Source of the DNA: Desulfosarcina sp. OttesenSCG-928-A07
GTDB taxonomy: Bacteria; Desulfobacterota; Desulfobacteria; Desulfobacterales; Desulfosarcinaceae
Assembly (NCBI GenBank): GCA_030267325.1
Contig: JAJDJS010000014.1
Span: forward strand, 1-59,140
DNA length: 59,140 nucleotides
Direction: 5' to 3'
Part shown: one piece after another, positions 34,180 through 44,874 of the stretch
Layout: every line of letters begins with the position of its first letter
How positions within the stretch are numbered: position 1 is the first letter of the stretch
Program-made: the position numbers and the translations under genes
Notes under the pieces: model-generated
Told to the model about the DNA's origin: nothing
Database searches by the model: none
What the model saw: the letters and a program-made list of their open reading frames with translations, nothing else

Positions 34180-34986
34180 TTACAACGCTCCGGCATCGCG
34201 GGCCATGCTTTCCAGGGTGTCAATGGCCTCTTTACCCATTTCCGAAAGATTCAGGCTGAAATCATTGACAAAGGTTTTAACGTGGGCGGAAAGCACCGCC
34301 TCATCCAGTTCCTGGGCATGCTGACGAAGGTAAGGAAGCGTTTTTTCCGGATGGGCAAAGGCGGTTTTCACACTGTGGTGAATGGCTGCATCAATTTTTT
34401 GAATCATTCCGTCTCCCAGATCCGTGCGGGCGGCAATACAGCCCAGGGGAATGGGAAGGCCTGTTTTTTCTTCCCACCAGGCACCCAAATCCACAATGGG
34501 TCTGAAGCCTGCGGATTCAAAGGTAAACCGGCTTTCATGGATGATCACCCCGCAGTCTGCCTCACCCGATGTCAGTGTCTCAAAAATTTTGTCATAGGAC
34601 GTAAACAGACGGTTTTCCGCATCCGGTGCCCACAACCGGAACAAAAGGTGGGCCGTGGTCCAGCGGCCGGGAAACACAATCCGGCAGCCGGGAATATCGG
34701 ACCGGGTAAGATTTTTCTTTGAAATCAGCACCGGGCCGCAGCCAAACCCCATGGCCCCGCCACTTTTCAGCATGGCATAGCGATCTTTCACCGCCATCCA
34801 AGCGTAGAAGGAGAGTTTACTCACATCCAGGACCGCGTCCATGGCCATCTGGTTCAGGGTTTCCACATCTTTCAGCACCGGCGTGAACTCAACCCCCTCC
34901 ACCCTTACGGTTTTATCTGCAATAGCATTGAAGATGAAGGTGTCATTGGGGCACGGTGAATAGCCCAGGGTAAGTGTTGTTGTCAT
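34180..34986 (-). CDS. mqnD: 1,4-dihydroxy-6-naphthoate synthase
   Basis: A 268-residue enzyme that converts cyclic dehypoxanthine futalosine to 1,4-dihydroxy-6-naphthoate in menaquinone synthesis. The family N-terminus TLGYSPCPNDTFIF is clear, with VSKLSFYAW, CGPVLIS and IIHESRFTF further on. Several in-frame ATGs lie upstream. I chose MTTTLTLGYSPC because it fits the family start, has GGAA before it, and begins 13 bases after the dnaE stop. It forms an operon with guaB, dnaE and mqnB. Confidence 0.9.
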   Translation of the reverse strand: MTTTLTLGYSPCPNDTFIFNAIADKTVRVEGVEFTPVLKDVETLNQMAMDAVLDVSKLSFYAWMAVKDRYAMLKSGGAMGFGCGPVLISKKNLTRSDIPGCRIVFPGRWTTAHLLFRLWAPDAENRLFTSYDKIFETLTSGEADCGVIIHESRFTFESAGFRPIVDLGAWWEEKTGLPIPLGCIAARTDLGDGMIQKIDAAIHHSVKTAFAHPEKTLPYLRQHAQELDEAVLSAHVKTFVNDFSLNLSEMGKEAIDTLESMARDAGAL

Positions 34987-34999
34987 GATATTTTCCATA

Positions 35000-37900
35000 T
35001 CAGGTGCTTCTTGCATACTGGCGTCCGTTTCCCCGGCGACCGGCATTTTTCCGGTCATTCATCTGCATGGCGCCGGCCGCATCAATGCACCGGGTTTTGA
35101 CCGCATCATACCCCAGGACAGCATTCACCTCCCGGGTCAGGGACTCACAATATCGGATTTTGAGGTCACGGTTCATGGCAATCACCGCCTCTCCCTGACC
35201 TTTCAGATGGATATGCACATAGCCCTTGCATGTTCCGGGATAACGCCTGAGGACTTGGTGGAGGTCTTCCAATTCCTTTCGATCTGTTTTATCCGGATCC
35301 ACCATCAGCCGAACTTCAACAGCCCAGGTTTCTTCCGCAGCGGAAAGGGGAATCACAGCATCTGCCAGAATCTTTGTGCCTTTTTCGTCAACCTGGAGTG
35401 ATCCCTGCACCAGCACCGGTGTATCCGGAATCAAAAGATCCATGCACTGGGGATAAACCGACGGAAACACCACGACTTCCACACTGCCGGAGAAATCCTC
35501 CACAGTGACAAACCCCATGGGTTCTTCCTTTTTGGTGCGGATGGTCTTGACGTGACTGATCGTACCGCCGACCCGGACAGCGGATTTGTCCGGCAGGTCT
35601 TTAAGCTTTTCCGTATCCGCAGTGGTGAATTTTTCCAGAATGGGCCGGTATTGATCCAGGGGATGGCCGGTGACAAAAAAGCCCAGGGTTTCTTTTTCCT
35701 GGAGCAGTTTTTCCGCCGGCGGCCATTCTTCAATATTGGGAATGGCAGGAAGGTTGATGTCCGAACCCTGGGTGCCGCCCATATCAAAAAGGCTCATCTG
35801 GGCGCTGTTTTTTTCCCGCTGGATCAACTGGCCGTATTCCATGGCGGTTTCCAGCACTGCCATGAGGCGGGACCGGTAAACGCCGGTGGAGTCCATGGCA
35901 CCGCACCGAATCAGGCTTTCCAGCACCCGTTTGTTCACACGGGTCAGATCCACCCGCTGGCAGAAATCAAAAATGGAGGTAAACGGACCATTTTGCTCCC
36001 GCTCCCGGATAATGACCTCCACCGCGCCTTCGCCCACATTTTTCACCGCTGCCAGACCAAACCGGATCCGGCCGTCCACTGCCGTGAACACGGTTGCGCT
36101 CTCATTGATGTCCGGCGGCAGGACTTCAATATTATGGCTGCGGCACTCGTTGATGAATTTCACCACGCCGTCAATGGTGTCCATTTCGCTGGTGAGGAGA
36201 GCTGCCATGAATTCAACGGGAAAATGGGCCTTGAGATAAGCGGTCTGGTAGGAAATCAGGGCATAGGCCGCGCTGTGGGATTTGTTGAACCCGTATCCGC
36301 CGAATTTTTCAATAAGATCAAACAGCTCAGTGGCGATGGGGGCATCCACCCCGTTGTCCACAGCGCCACTGACAAATTTTTCCCGGTGCTCGGCCATCAG
36401 CGTACTGATTTTCTTGCCGATGGCTTTTCTCAGGCTATCGGCGTCGGCCATGGAATAGCCGGACAGAACACCGGCCACTTGCATGACCTGTTCCTGGTAC
36501 ACCATCACACCATAGGTTTCCGCAAGGATCGGTTCAAGGCTGGCCACCGGATACACCACTTTTTTGCGGCCGTGTTTCCGGTCCACAAAATCATCCACCA
36601 TGCCGCTGTCCAGCGGTCCGGGCCGGTAAAGGGCCACAAGGGCGGTGAGGTCACCGAAGGATTCGGGATGGAGCCGAACCATCAGATTTTTCATACCCGC
36701 AGATTCCAGCTGGAACACGCCCGTGGTATCGCCGGCCTGGAGCAGGGTATAGGTTTTTTCATCCTTTAAGGGGAGATTGGCCAGGTCCGGAACCGGTTTT
36801 CCCTGGGCCGCAATGCGCTTTAACGCATTGTCAATCACCGTGAGGTTGCGCAGTCCCAGAAAGTCGAATTTGACAAGGCCGATGTCTTCGACTTTTTTCA
36901 TGTCAAACTGGGTGACCACCTCACCCTTTTTACCTTTATATAACGGCAGATAGGTCACCAACGGTTTGTCACCGATCACAACCCCGGCCGCATGGGTGGA
37001 GGCATGGCGGGAAAGTCCTTCCAAAGAGCGGCTGATGGTCATCAACTCGGCAATGCGGGGATCTGTGTCCACCATTTCCGAGAGGCGAGGCTCTTCTTCA
37101 AGGGCTTTGTCGATGGTGATATCAAGGCTGTCGGGAATCAATTTGGCAATGGCATCCACTTCGGCCAGCGGAATCCCCAGAGCCCGGCCCACATCCCGGA
37201 TCACCAGCCGGGCTTTCATTTTGCCGAAGGTGATGATCTGGGCCACATAATCGCCGCCGCCATACCGCTGAACCACATAATTGTACACCTGCTCCCGGCC
37301 GTGAATGCAGAAATCCACGTCAATATCCGGCATGCTGATGCGGGAGGGGTTGAGAAACCGTTCAAAGATCAGGCCGTGTTCAATGGGATCCAGGTCCGTG
37401 ATGAACAGGGCAAAAGACACCAGGCTGCCGGCAGCGGACCCGCGTCCTGGTCCCACGGGAATGTTGTTTTCTTTGGCGTAACGGATAAAGTCCGCCACAA
37501 TGAGAAAATAACTGGGAAATCCCATTTCCTTGATGGTTGTAAGCTCGTAGTCCAGGCGGTCCAGGTAAACCGATTCATCCAGATCCGGGTTATTTTTCCG
37601 GATCACGGTCATCCGTTTTTCGTACCCCTCACGGGTCAGTTCATCAAATATCGTATCCGGTGTTTTGCCGGACTTCGCGTCAAACTGGGGGAAATGATAG
37701 GTTTTGAAATCAAATTCAATGTGGCAGCGATCTGCAATGGCAACCGTGTTGGCCACCGCTTCCGGAAAGGCGGCAAAGGAGCTGACCATTTCTTCCGGAG
37801 ATTTGAAATACAGCTGATCCGAATCAAAGACAAACCGGTCCGTATCGGTCATGACCTTCTGGGTCTGGATGCATAAAAGCACCTCGTGGGCCTTGGCATC

Positions 37901-38599
37901 CAGGCGTTCCAGGTAGTGGCAGTCATTGGTGGCCACCAGGGGAATGGAAAGCTTTTGACCCAGTTCCACAAGGCCTTTGTTGACTTTTTCCTGGGCCGCG
38001 ATGCCGTTGTGCTGGAGCTCCAGAAAAAAATTCCCCTCACCGAACAGCTTCAGGTAAAAAAGCGCCGCTTCTTCGGCCTGTTCCATGCGGCCGGCAAGAA
38101 TATACTGGGGAATGTCGCCCTTGAGGCAGGCGGAAAGGGCGATGAGGCCTTCAGCGTGGTCGGCCAGAACCGTCTTGTCAATGCGGGGCTTGTAATAAAA
38201 TCCGTCCATCTGGGCGATGGTGGCCAGCTTGCACAAATTGCCGTACCCGGTCTGGTTTTGGGCCAGGAGGACCAGGTGGCGGGTGCCGTCCTTGTCCAAG
38301 GGCGTTTTGTCGGTAAGGCGGCGCGGGGCCACATAGCATTCGCACCCGACAATGGGCTTAATGCCTGCGGCCACGGCCTGCTGGTAAAAATCCAGAACCC
38401 CGAACATGGTGCCGTGATCCGTGACAGCCACGGCCGGCATGCCAAAGGTTTGCGCTTTCTTGAAAAGATCGCCCAAGCGAATGGCACCGTCCAGCAGACT
38501 GTACTGGGTATGCACATGCAGGTGGACAAAAGGGGCGGCAGATCCGGGCGCTTCCGAAATATCAGTGGTGGTAGCCATGGCGCTGTCCCGGTTATCCAT
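35000..38599 (-). CDS. dnaE: DNA polymerase III alpha subunit
   Basis: A 1199-residue replicative polymerase. The PHP domain opens with [15 protein letters not shown]. The catalytic palm includes PDIDVDFC with the active aspartates, preceded by [15 protein letters not shown] helix-hairpin-helix region and an OB-fold (about residues 1000-1090) follow. The length is usual for DnaE1. The start overlaps the guaB stop by eight bases; an ATG seven codons later is an alternative. This is the only replication gene in the window. Confidence 0.97.
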   Translation of the reverse strand: MDNRDSAMATTTDISEAPGSAAPFVHLHVHTQYSLLDGAIRLGDLFKKAQTFGMPAVAVTDHGTMFGVLDFYQQAVAAGIKPIVGCECYVAPRRLTDKTPLDKDGTRHLVLLAQNQTGYGNLCKLATIAQMDGFYYKPRIDKTVLADHAEGLIALSACLKGDIPQYILAGRMEQAEEAALFYLKLFGEGNFFLELQHNGIAAQEKVNKGLVELGQKLSIPLVATNDCHYLERLDAKAHEVLLCIQTQKVMTDTDRFVFDSDQLYFKSPEEMVSSFAAFPEAVANTVAIADRCHIEFDFKTYHFPQFDAKSGKTPDTIFDELTREGYEKRMTVIRKNNPDLDESVYLDRLDYELTTIKEMGFPSYFLIVADFIRYAKENNIPVGPGRGSAAGSLVSFALFITDLDPIEHGLIFERFLNPSRISMPDIDVDFCIHGREQVYNYVVQRYGGGDYVAQIITFGKMKARLVIRDVGRALGIPLAEVDAIAKLIPDSLDITIDKALEEEPRLSEMVDTDPRIAELMTISRSLEGLSRHASTHAAGVVIGDKPLVTYLPLYKGKKGEVVTQFDMKKVEDIGLVKFDFLGLRNLTVIDNALKRIAAQGKPVPDLANLPLKDEKTYTLLQAGDTTGVFQLESAGMKNLMVRLHPESFGDLTALVALYRPGPLDSGMVDDFVDRKHGRKKVVYPVASLEPILAETYGVMVYQEQVMQVAGVLSGYSMADADSLRKAIGKKISTLMAEHREKFVSGAVDNGVDAPIATELFDLIEKFGGYGFNKSHSAAYALISYQTAYLKAHFPVEFMAALLTSEMDTIDGVVKFINECRSHNIEVLPPDINESATVFTAVDGRIRFGLAAVKNVGEGAVEVIIREREQNGPFTSIFDFCQRVDLTRVNKRVLESLIRCGAMDSTGVYRSRLMAVLETAMEYGQLIQREKNSAQMSLFDMGGTQGSDINLPAIPNIEEWPPAEKLLQEKETLGFFVTGHPLDQYRPILEKFTTADTEKLKDLPDKSAVRVGGTISHVKTIRTKKEEPMGFVTVEDFSGSVEVVVFPSVYPQCMDLLIPDTPVLVQGSLQVDEKGTKILADAVIPLSAAEETWAVEVRLMVDPDKTDRKELEDLHQVLRRYPGTCKGYVHIHLKGQGEAVIAMNRDLKIRYCESLTREVNAVLGYDAVKTRCIDAAGAMQMNDRKNAGRRGNGRQYARST

Positions 38600-40061
38600 T
38601 TTCTACGCGATAGTTCGGCGCTTCCTTGGTGATGATCACGTCATGGACATGGCTTTCCCGCATGCCTGCCGCGCTGATTTTCACGAACCGGGCTTTCTGG
38701 CGCAGTTCTTCAATGGTTCGGCATCCCACATAGCCCATTCCGGCCTTGAGGCCGCCGATGAGCTGGTGAATATTGGCCGACAGCGTCCCCCGGTAGGGGA
38801 CCCGCCCGACAATTCCCTCGGGCACCAACTTGTCGTCGCTTTCCTGCTCGGTTTGGTAATAGCGGTCTTTGCTGCCCTTTTTCATGGCCTCAAGTGAGCC
38901 CATGCCTCGGTATACTTTGTAACTGCGGCCCTGGAAAAGAATGGTCTCACCGGGACTTTCATCGGTTCCGGCAAACAGACCGCCGATCATGATGGTGTGG
39001 GCGCCGGCGCCGATGGCTTTGGTCACATCCCCGGAAAATTTGATGCCGCCATCGGCGATGAGGGGAACACCGGTTTTTTCAGAAACCTCCCGGCAGTTGA
39101 AAATCGCCGAAATCTGGGGAACGCCGATGCCGGCCACAATGCGGGTGGTGCAGATGGATCCCGGACCAATGCCGATCTTGATGCCGTCCGCACCGGCATC
39201 CACAAGGGCCTGGGCACCTTCTCCGGTTCCCACATTGCCGGCGACAAGCTGCAGGTCCGGAAAAGCGGATTTGAGCCGCTGGATGGAACGGATCACATTG
39301 GCGGAATGGCCATGGGACGTATCAATGACAATCACATCCACACTGGCCTTGATCAGGGCCTCGGCACGGGCCATCATGTCTGGTCCGACGCCGATGGCAG
39401 CGCCCGCCCGCAGCCGGCCCACACTGTCCTTACAGGCGTTAGGATATTTTTTAATCTTTTCAATATCCTTGATGGTGATCATGCCCTTGAGGCGTCCGTT
39501 TTTGCTCACCACCAAGAGTTTTTCAATACGGTGTTCGTGGAGTTTTTTCTTTGATTCTTCCAGGGTGATGCCCTCAGGAACAGTCACCAGATTTTCGCTG
39601 GTCATCACCTCGCTGACCTTTTTGGTGGTATCGGTTTCAAACCTGAGGTCGCGGTTGGTGACAATGCCCACCAACTGATCCCCACGGGTGACCGGAACGC
39701 CCGAAATCCGGTAGTGGGCCATGAGTTTCAGGACCTCTTCAATGGACTGATCCGGATCAATGGTGAGCGGGTCAACAATCATGCCGCTTTCGGATTTTTT
39801 AACCTGATCCACCTCCATGGCCTGACGCCGGATGCTCATGTTGCGATGAATAAATCCGACCCCGCCTTCACGGGCCATGGTAATGGCGGTTTTGGCCTCG
39901 GTGACCGTGTCCATGGCCGCACTGACAATGGGAATATTGAGGGTAAGGTCTTTGGTAAGCCGGGTGGTGGTGTCCACGCCCTTGGGCAGTACATCGGAAT
40001 AATCAGGAATGAGCAGTACATCATCAAAGGAATAGGCTTCCTCTGCAATCAGGTGGGTCAT
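38592..40061 (-). CDS. guaB: IMP dehydrogenase
   Basis: A 489-residue enzyme that oxidises IMP to XMP, the first step to GMP. The N-terminus [17 protein letters not shown] and the barrel with the catalytic cysteine loop [11 protein letters not shown] are typical, as is the flap region [10 protein letters not shown]. Two CBS domains are inserted at about residues 95-205. A strong GGAGG sits five bases before the ATG. It is first in the guaB-dnaE-mqnD-mqnB series. Confidence 0.97.
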   Translation of the reverse strand: MTHLIAEEAYSFDDVLLIPDYSDVLPKGVDTTTRLTKDLTLNIPIVSAAMDTVTEAKTAITMAREGGVGFIHRNMSIRRQAMEVDQVKKSESGMIVDPLTIDPDQSIEEVLKLMAHYRISGVPVTRGDQLVGIVTNRDLRFETDTTKKVSEVMTSENLVTVPEGITLEESKKKLHEHRIEKLLVVSKNGRLKGMITIKDIEKIKKYPNACKDSVGRLRAGAAIGVGPDMMARAEALIKASVDVIVIDTSHGHSANVIRSIQRLKSAFPDLQLVAGNVGTGEGAQALVDAGADGIKIGIGPGSICTTRIVAGIGVPQISAIFNCREVSEKTGVPLIADGGIKFSGDVTKAIGAGAHTIMIGGLFAGTDESPGETILFQGRSYKVYRGMGSLEAMKKGSKDRYYQTEQESDDKLVPEGIVGRVPYRGTLSANIHQLIGGLKAGMGYVGCRTIEELRQKARFVKISAAGMRESHVHDVIITKEAPNYRVENG

Positions 40062-40439
40062 GGCGTCCTCCAGACAGATGGTGGAAAGGGGGTCGGCAAG
40101 TGGGGGTTACGGATACGTCAAGCTGTCCCTTTTTGGCGGACAGGCCTTGGTGGTGACCGAAAGAAACGGAACGCGAAGGAAATGCCGTGCGAACCATTGG
40201 CGCCTTGCTGTATCCGGTATCCGATTAGATGGGCAGCCGGCCGTTTTAAGTTAATCGGGTAGAGTAACAAATACAGGTGGCTTTATCAATCAAAATTTGG
40301 TTGGAAAGTGGTGCTTCATCTGCAAACAAAACAACCTGCGTATGGGGTCTGAAATGGATTTTCAAAAAAATTCGAAAACCGGAAAAAGGGCTTCTGCGTC
40401 TGTTTATCGGATTTTCTGCAGGCGTGTTTTTCTTTTTGA
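40062..40439. other. Intergenic region upstream of guaB
   Basis: No gene is supported in these 378 bases. On the minus strand a TTGATA box with a TACTCT 17 bases later at about 40260-40290 could be the guaB promoter, but the match is weak. The right end lies just after the stop of the minus-strand biotin carboxylase gene. No riboswitch-like structure was recognised. Confidence 0.35.
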
Positions 40440-42452
40440 TTACACGTCAAACTGCATGAGCACCTCATCAGCTTCAACGGCCTGACCTTTTTTAATCTTC
40501 ACATCACAAATCACCCCATCCACCGGCGAGGCCACGCCGCTTTCCATTTTCATGGATTCCAGGATCACCAGATTCTGCCCCCTGAACACCCGATCGCCTT
40601 TTTTGGCCAGCACATCCACCACAAGGCCGGGCATGGGGCAGACAAGGGTATTGTCCTGGTCTGTGTGCTTCTTTCTGGGCATAAACTGCATCACATCCCA
40701 TTCCTTGGGCGTATACACCTCAAAAAGACGGGAAATTCCGTTAAATGAGATAAACATGAAGGAGCCTTCAAACCGTATCCGGAACCGATAAATCTGACCA
40801 TTGATATTCAGTTTCAGACGGCGGCGGAAAAATTCAAACTGCGGAATCACCACCTTGCAGGGTGTGCCATCCACCAAGAGGGTACAGGTCTGGCTGGCCA
40901 CCGGCGGCGCTTCCAGCATAACGTCAAACAGATCCTCCTCGCATCGCACCTTGTAGGCAGGATGCCCGTCGGCTTCCCGTTTTCCGCCGATGTCCGAGAC
41001 CATGGGACGCAGGGATTCGCGCACAGCAACAGTCCGGTGATGGTAAATCAGGGCAGCGGTCAGGGCGGCCAGCTGCAAATACGCCCGTGGCGGCGAGCGC
41101 TTGGACACCCCATCGTCAAAGTACTGGTCAATAAACCCGGTGGTGAGTTTTCCTTCGGCAAATTCCGGAGAGCACACCACGCTGGTGGCAAAGTCAATAT
41201 TGGTGGACACCCCTTCAATATGGTATCCGTTCAGGGCGGCAATCAGGATGTTTCGGGCATCTTCCCGGGTTTTTCCAAAGCAGATCACCTTGGCCAGCAT
41301 GGAGTCATAATACACATCGATTTTGCTTCCGATATCCACGCCGCTGTCCACGCGGATACCGGTTCCCCGGGGCGCGGCATACCGGGTGATCATGCCGGTG
41401 GACGGAATAAATCCGCGTGAAGGATCTTCCGCGCAGATCCGGGCTTCCATGGCCCAGCCCTTGAGCTGTACGGCATCCGGGTCAAGCGTCAGGGCCTCGC
41501 CTGCGGCAATGCGAAGCTGCCACTCCACCAGGTCAAGGCCTGTTACCTGCTCGGTCACCGGATGTTCCACCTGCAGGCGGGTATTCATCTCCAGAAAATA
41601 AAAATCATGGTGCTGATCCATGACGAACTCAACGGTTCCCGCATTAACGTACCCGGCTTTCCGGGCCAGATCGCAGGCCGCTTTTCCCATGCGGGCCCGC
41701 AGTTCGACAGAAACCGCAGGCGATGGGGATTCTTCAATCACCTTCTGATACCGCCGCTGGATGGAACATTCACGCTCGCCCAGGGACACCACATGGCCTT
41801 GGCTGTCGGCCAGCACCTGAATTTCGATATGCCGGGGCTGTTCAATATACCGCTCCACAAAAATGCGGGTATCATTGAAGGCTTTTTGGGTTTCCTGGCG
41901 GCTGGCGGCAAGGGCGGCCCGCATCTCCGAGGCCTCGTGCACAATGCGCATGCCTTTTCCGCCGCCGCCGGCAGCAGGCTTGAGCAACACCGGGTATCCC
42001 ACGGATTCGGCCGCGCGCAAGGCGTCTTCCTCATCTTTTACCGCTTCAATATGTCCGGGAATTACCGGCACCCCCGCATTTTTGGCCATTTCCTTGGAGG
42101 TGATTTTGTCACCCATAATGGATACGGCTTCCGGCGGCGGGCCGATGAACACCATGCCGCTTTCAGTGACCGCCCGGGCAAAGTCGGCTTTTTCCGATAA
42201 AAACCCATACCCCGGATGGACCGCCTGGCACCCGGTGGAAAGGCCTGCGTCCACAATTTTTTGAATATTGAGATAGGACTGCTGGGAAGGCGATGGCCCG
42301 ATATATACCGCTTCATCGGCAAGGTGACGGTGCAGGTTGCGGGTGTCGCTGTCAGAATAGACCGCCACCGTGCGGATGCCCAGGCGGTTGCAGGTACGGA
42401 TGATGCGAACAGCGATTTCACCACGGTTGGCAATCAGGATTTTTTCAAACAT
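40440..42452 (-). CDS. Acyl-CoA carboxylase biotin carboxylase / carrier subunit
   Basis: A 670-residue alpha-type subunit that carboxylates biotin with ATP and bicarbonate and carries it to the transferase partner. It contains a biotin carboxylase core (FEKILIANRGEIAVRI, LLKPAAGGGGKGMRI, FLEMNTRLQVEHPVTE), a linker domain, and a C-terminal biotinyl domain with the modified lysine in ESMKMES. The layout is that of propionyl-CoA or acetyl-CoA carboxylase alpha chains. The start at 42452 follows GAGG; a GTG four codons earlier is possible. The partner beta subunit lies just upstream. In a sulfate reducer it may serve propionate metabolism or fatty-acid synthesis; the exact acyl-CoA cannot be told. 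Confidence 0.92.
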   Translation of the reverse strand: MFEKILIANRGEIAVRIIRTCNRLGIRTVAVYSDSDTRNLHRHLADEAVYIGPSPSQQSYLNIQKIVDAGLSTGCQAVHPGYGFLSEKADFARAVTESGMVFIGPPPEAVSIMGDKITSKEMAKNAGVPVIPGHIEAVKDEEDALRAAESVGYPVLLKPAAGGGGKGMRIVHEASEMRAALAASRQETQKAFNDTRIFVERYIEQPRHIEIQVLADSQGHVVSLGERECSIQRRYQKVIEESPSPAVSVELRARMGKAACDLARKAGYVNAGTVEFVMDQHHDFYFLEMNTRLQVEHPVTEQVTGLDLVEWQLRIAAGEALTLDPDAVQLKGWAMEARICAEDPSRGFIPSTGMITRYAAPRGTGIRVDSGVDIGSKIDVYYDSMLAKVICFGKTREDARNILIAALNGYHIEGVSTNIDFATSVVCSPEFAEGKLTTGFIDQYFDDGVSKRSPPRAYLQLAALTAALIYHHRTVAVRESLRPMVSDIGGKREADGHPAYKVRCEEDLFDVMLEAPPVASQTCTLLVDGTPCKVVIPQFEFFRRRLKLNINGQIYRFRIRFEGSFMFISFNGISRLFEVYTPKEWDVMQFMPRKKHTDQDNTLVCPMPGLVVDVLAKKGDRVFRGQNLVILESMKMESGVASPVDGVICDVKIKKGQAVEADEVLMQFDV

Positions 42453-42460
42453 GGCCGGCC

Positions 42461-44014
42461 TCACAGGGGAATGTTTCCGTGTTTACGTTTCGGGCCTTCC
42501 GCCCGTTTGCTGTCCAGCATCTGAAGGGTCCGGATGAGGTGCGGGCGGGTATCCCGGGGAAAAATCACATCATCAATATACCCGCGCTCCGCAGCCAGAA
42601 ACGGATTGGCAAACGTCTTTCGATAGTCTTCCATTTTTTGGTTCAGCATGGCCTCGGGATTCTCCGCTGCGGCAATTTCCTTTCGGTGAATCACTTCCGC
42701 CGCGCCCTTGGACCCCAGAACCGCGATTTCCGCCGTGGGCCAGGCATAGTTGACATCGCAGTGAATATGCTTGGAATTCATCACCAGATACGCGCCGCCG
42801 TAGGCTTTGCGCACAATCACCGAAATACGCGGCACCGTGGCCTCGGTAAAGGCGTAGAGCAGCTTGGCGCCGTGACGGATAATGCCGCCGTGTTCCTGGT
42901 CCGGGCCGGGCATAAACCCCGGCACATCCACCAGGGTGATCAGGGGGATGTTGAAGGCATCGCAAAACCGGACAAACCGGCCGGCCTTGAAAGAAGCGTC
43001 GCTGTCCAGAACACCCGCCAGCACCGCCGGCTGATTGGCCACAAGCCCCACGGTCTGCCCGCCCAGGCGACCGAATCCACACAAAATATTGCGGGCAAAT
43101 CCAGCATGGACTTCCATAAACTCGGCGCCGTCCAGAATGCTGAAAATCAGGACCTTCATGTCATAGGTCTGGGTGGGATTTTCCGGCACCAGATAGTCCA
43201 GGGCCGGATCGGTCCGGTTGTGGGGATCGCTCAAATCCAGCAGGGGCGCCCGGTGCTGGTTGTTGGACGGCAGATAACTGATCAGCCGCCGCACTTCCCG
43301 CAAGGCCAGGACATCGTTGGGAACCGTGAAATGGGCCACCCCGCTTTGCCGGGCATGAACCCTGGCGCCGCCCAGTTCTTCGGACGTAATATCCTGATGG
43401 GTTACGGTTTTGACCACGCTGGGACCGGTGACAAACATGTAGGACGAATCTTCCACCATGAAGACAAAGTCGGTGATGGACGGGCTGTACACGGCCCCGC
43501 CCGCACAAGGGCCCATGATGCAGGAAATCTGGGGCACCACGCCGCTGGCGCTCACGTTGCGGCGGAAAATCTCGCCATAGGCGGCAAGGGCGTCAACGCC
43601 TTCCTGAATGCGGGCCCCGCCGGAATCGTTGAGTCCGATGATGGGCGCGCGAACTTTAACGGCAAGATCCATCACCTTGCAGATTTTCTGGGCATGGGCC
43701 TCGCCCAGGGAGCCGCCAATGACCGTAAAATCCTGGCTGAAAACAAACACCTCCCTGCCGTCAATGGAGCCATGACCGGTGATCACGCCATCGCCCAGAT
43801 AGTTTTTTTCCTTTCCGAGACTTCCCCCGCGTCCGACTTTGAGCACGTCAAATTCCTCAAAGCTGTCGGTATCCAGCAGAAGATGGAGGCGTTCCCGGGC
43901 GGTCAGTTTGCCCTTTCCGTGCTGAATATCTTTTTGGCGGTCTCCGCCGGCGGAAATGGATTCTGCCCGGAGCCGTTCTAGCGTTTCCAGTGTGGTCTGA
44001 TATTGTGTATCCAT
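42461..44014 (-). CDS. Acyl-CoA carboxylase carboxyltransferase subunit
   Basis: A 517-residue beta subunit of the crotonase-like carboxyltransferase family (PccB/MmdA). KLTARERLHLLLDTDSFEE near the N-terminus, LNDSGGARIQEGVDALA, GPCAGGAVYSPS and VDVPGFMPGPDQEHGGIIRHGAK are typical. It transfers the carboxyl group from biotin to an acyl-CoA, most likely propionyl-CoA by similarity. The gene ends eight bases before the start of the carboxylase subunit, so they are co-translated. Confidence 0.93.
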   Translation of the reverse strand: MDTQYQTTLETLERLRAESISAGGDRQKDIQHGKGKLTARERLHLLLDTDSFEEFDVLKVGRGGSLGKEKNYLGDGVITGHGSIDGREVFVFSQDFTVIGGSLGEAHAQKICKVMDLAVKVRAPIIGLNDSGGARIQEGVDALAAYGEIFRRNVSASGVVPQISCIMGPCAGGAVYSPSITDFVFMVEDSSYMFVTGPSVVKTVTHQDITSEELGGARVHARQSGVAHFTVPNDVLALREVRRLISYLPSNNQHRAPLLDLSDPHNRTDPALDYLVPENPTQTYDMKVLIFSILDGAEFMEVHAGFARNILCGFGRLGGQTVGLVANQPAVLAGVLDSDASFKAGRFVRFCDAFNIPLITLVDVPGFMPGPDQEHGGIIRHGAKLLYAFTEATVPRISVIVRKAYGGAYLVMNSKHIHCDVNYAWPTAEIAVLGSKGAAEVIHRKEIAAAENPEAMLNQKMEDYRKTFANPFLAAERGYIDDVIFPRDTRPHLIRTLQMLDSKRAEGPKRKHGNIPL

Positions 44015-44152
44015 ATGGGCATTCTTTCCAGTTACCTAAGTGTCTATGGATAATTCTGAATTTAGAAAATGTTTCTTACCCAATATTCAGGATAAACAAA
44101 ATATATATTTTCGCAATAAAACGACTTTATCAAAAATCGTTTTGAATTTTCC

Positions 44153-44247
44153 ATTTATCCGGGTTGCAGACTTTGATGAGTCGTTCACAAACAGGTCAGC
44201 AGACCTCCTTCATCAAACCCTTTTTTGCGCCATAAACCCGGATAAAT
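44153..44247. repeat. Nested inverted-repeat element
   Basis: Three stems are nested: ATTTATCCGGGTT (44153-44165) with its perfect complement at 44235-44247; TTTGATGA (44172-44179) with TCATCAAA (44210-44217); and AGGTC (44193-44197) with GACCT (44202-44206). About 95 bases thus fold into one long hairpin. It could be a miniature mobile element or a structured RNA upstream of either operon. Confidence 0.6.
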
Positions 44248-44284
44248 ACTGGACTACTACAATGTGAGACATCTTGAATTAGGG

Positions 44285-44312
44285 TTGACAATTGATTCTC
44301 CGCCCATATATG
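44285..44312 (+). promoter_or_regulatory. Sigma-70-type promoter of the electron-transfer operon
   Basis: A perfect TTGACA (44285-44290) is followed after 16 bases by TATATG (44307-44312), four of six matches. It lies about 100 bases before the first gene. Confidence 0.55.
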
Positions 44313-44414
44313 AAACTCCTTTAATTCATAATTTTTCGAGACCGATGAGCGGTCATATTCGATGAAATTTCAGAACGATATTCTCTCCCATACATATCAC
44401 AGGAGACTTAAACC

Positions 44415-44795
44415 ATGGCAAAGGATGTAGTGGGTTCCGTACTGGTGGTCGGCGGTGGGATTGCCGGCATGCAAAGCGCGCTGGATCTGGCCAACTCGGG
44501 GTATTATGTGTACCTTCTGGAAAAATCCCCGGCCATTGGCGGCGTAATGGCCCAGTTGGACAAAACCTTTCCCACCAACGACTGCGCAATGTGTATCATG
44601 TCGCCGATCCTGGTGGAGGTCGGCCGCCATGTCAATATTGAACTGATCACCTATGCGGACCTTGAATCCGTGTCCGGCGAGCCGGGAAATTTTACGGTCA
44701 AGGTGAAAAAACGCGCCCGCAGCATCATCCTTGACCGGTGTACGGCGTGCGGGGCCTGTGTTGAAAACTGTCCGGTGGTGCAGCAGAGCGCATAA
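44415..44795 (+). CDS. Stand-alone N-terminal part of HdrA
   Basis: A 126-residue protein matching only the N-terminus of HdrA. It has the FAD-binding loop VVGGGIAGMQSALDLA (residues 11-26), the HdrA motif TNDCAMCIMSPILVE (C57, C60), and one ferredoxin motif CTACGACVENCP (C109, C112, C115, C119), then stops. The next part of a normal HdrA (EYERGLKGRKPAYVPYAQAV) is found at residue 198 of the 1088-residue protein encoded downstream. The two pieces would together make one HdrA flavin domain. It follows a good promoter and opens the operon. A simple truncation is possible, but the intact motifs, position and matching partner argue for a working split protein. Confidence 0.82.
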   Translation: MAKDVVGSVLVVGGGIAGMQSALDLANSGYYVYLLEKSPAIGGVMAQLDKTFPTNDCAMCIMSPILVEVGRHVNIELITYADLESVSGEPGNFTVKVKKRARSIILDRCTACGACVENCPVVQQSA

Positions 44796-44874
44796 GCTGC
44801 GCCATCCCCAGAGACCCTTGGCAAGACAACCTGAATTTTTGTTACGCGTTATTTCTTTTTCAGGAGATCGGCAT

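Larger units (their letters stand above)
44015..44414. other. Divergent AT-rich intergenic region
   Basis: This 400-base gap separates two divergent operons and is far more AT-rich than the genes. It holds a nested inverted-repeat element (44153-44247), a good promoter (44285-44312) for the electron-transfer operon, and a small hairpin GACCG-ATGA-GCGGTC near 44340. A 75-codon plus-strand frame (44040-44267) has no family resemblance and crosses the inverted repeat; I do not call it. Confidence 0.5.

Noticed and set aside
35552..36769. Plus-strand open frame of 405 codons
   Set aside because: It is antisense to dnaE, whose motifs are complete through this region.
40062..40439. Purine riboswitch upstream of guaB
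   Set aside because: No conserved riboswitch core or fitting set of stems was recognised on the minus strand.
42479..43981. Plus-strand open frame of 500 codons
   Set aside because: It is antisense to the clear carboxyltransferase gene and has no recognisable motifs.
44040..44267. 75-codon plus-strand gene in the divergent region
   Set aside because: It runs through the nested inverted repeat, has atypical composition, and no ribosome binding site or family similarity.
44796..44874. Hidden continuation of HdrA after the 126-residue gene
   Set aside because: The 79 bases before the NuoE-like start contain no HdrA-like sequence in any frame. The continuation is found in the 1088-residue protein, so a local frameshift does not explain the short gene.
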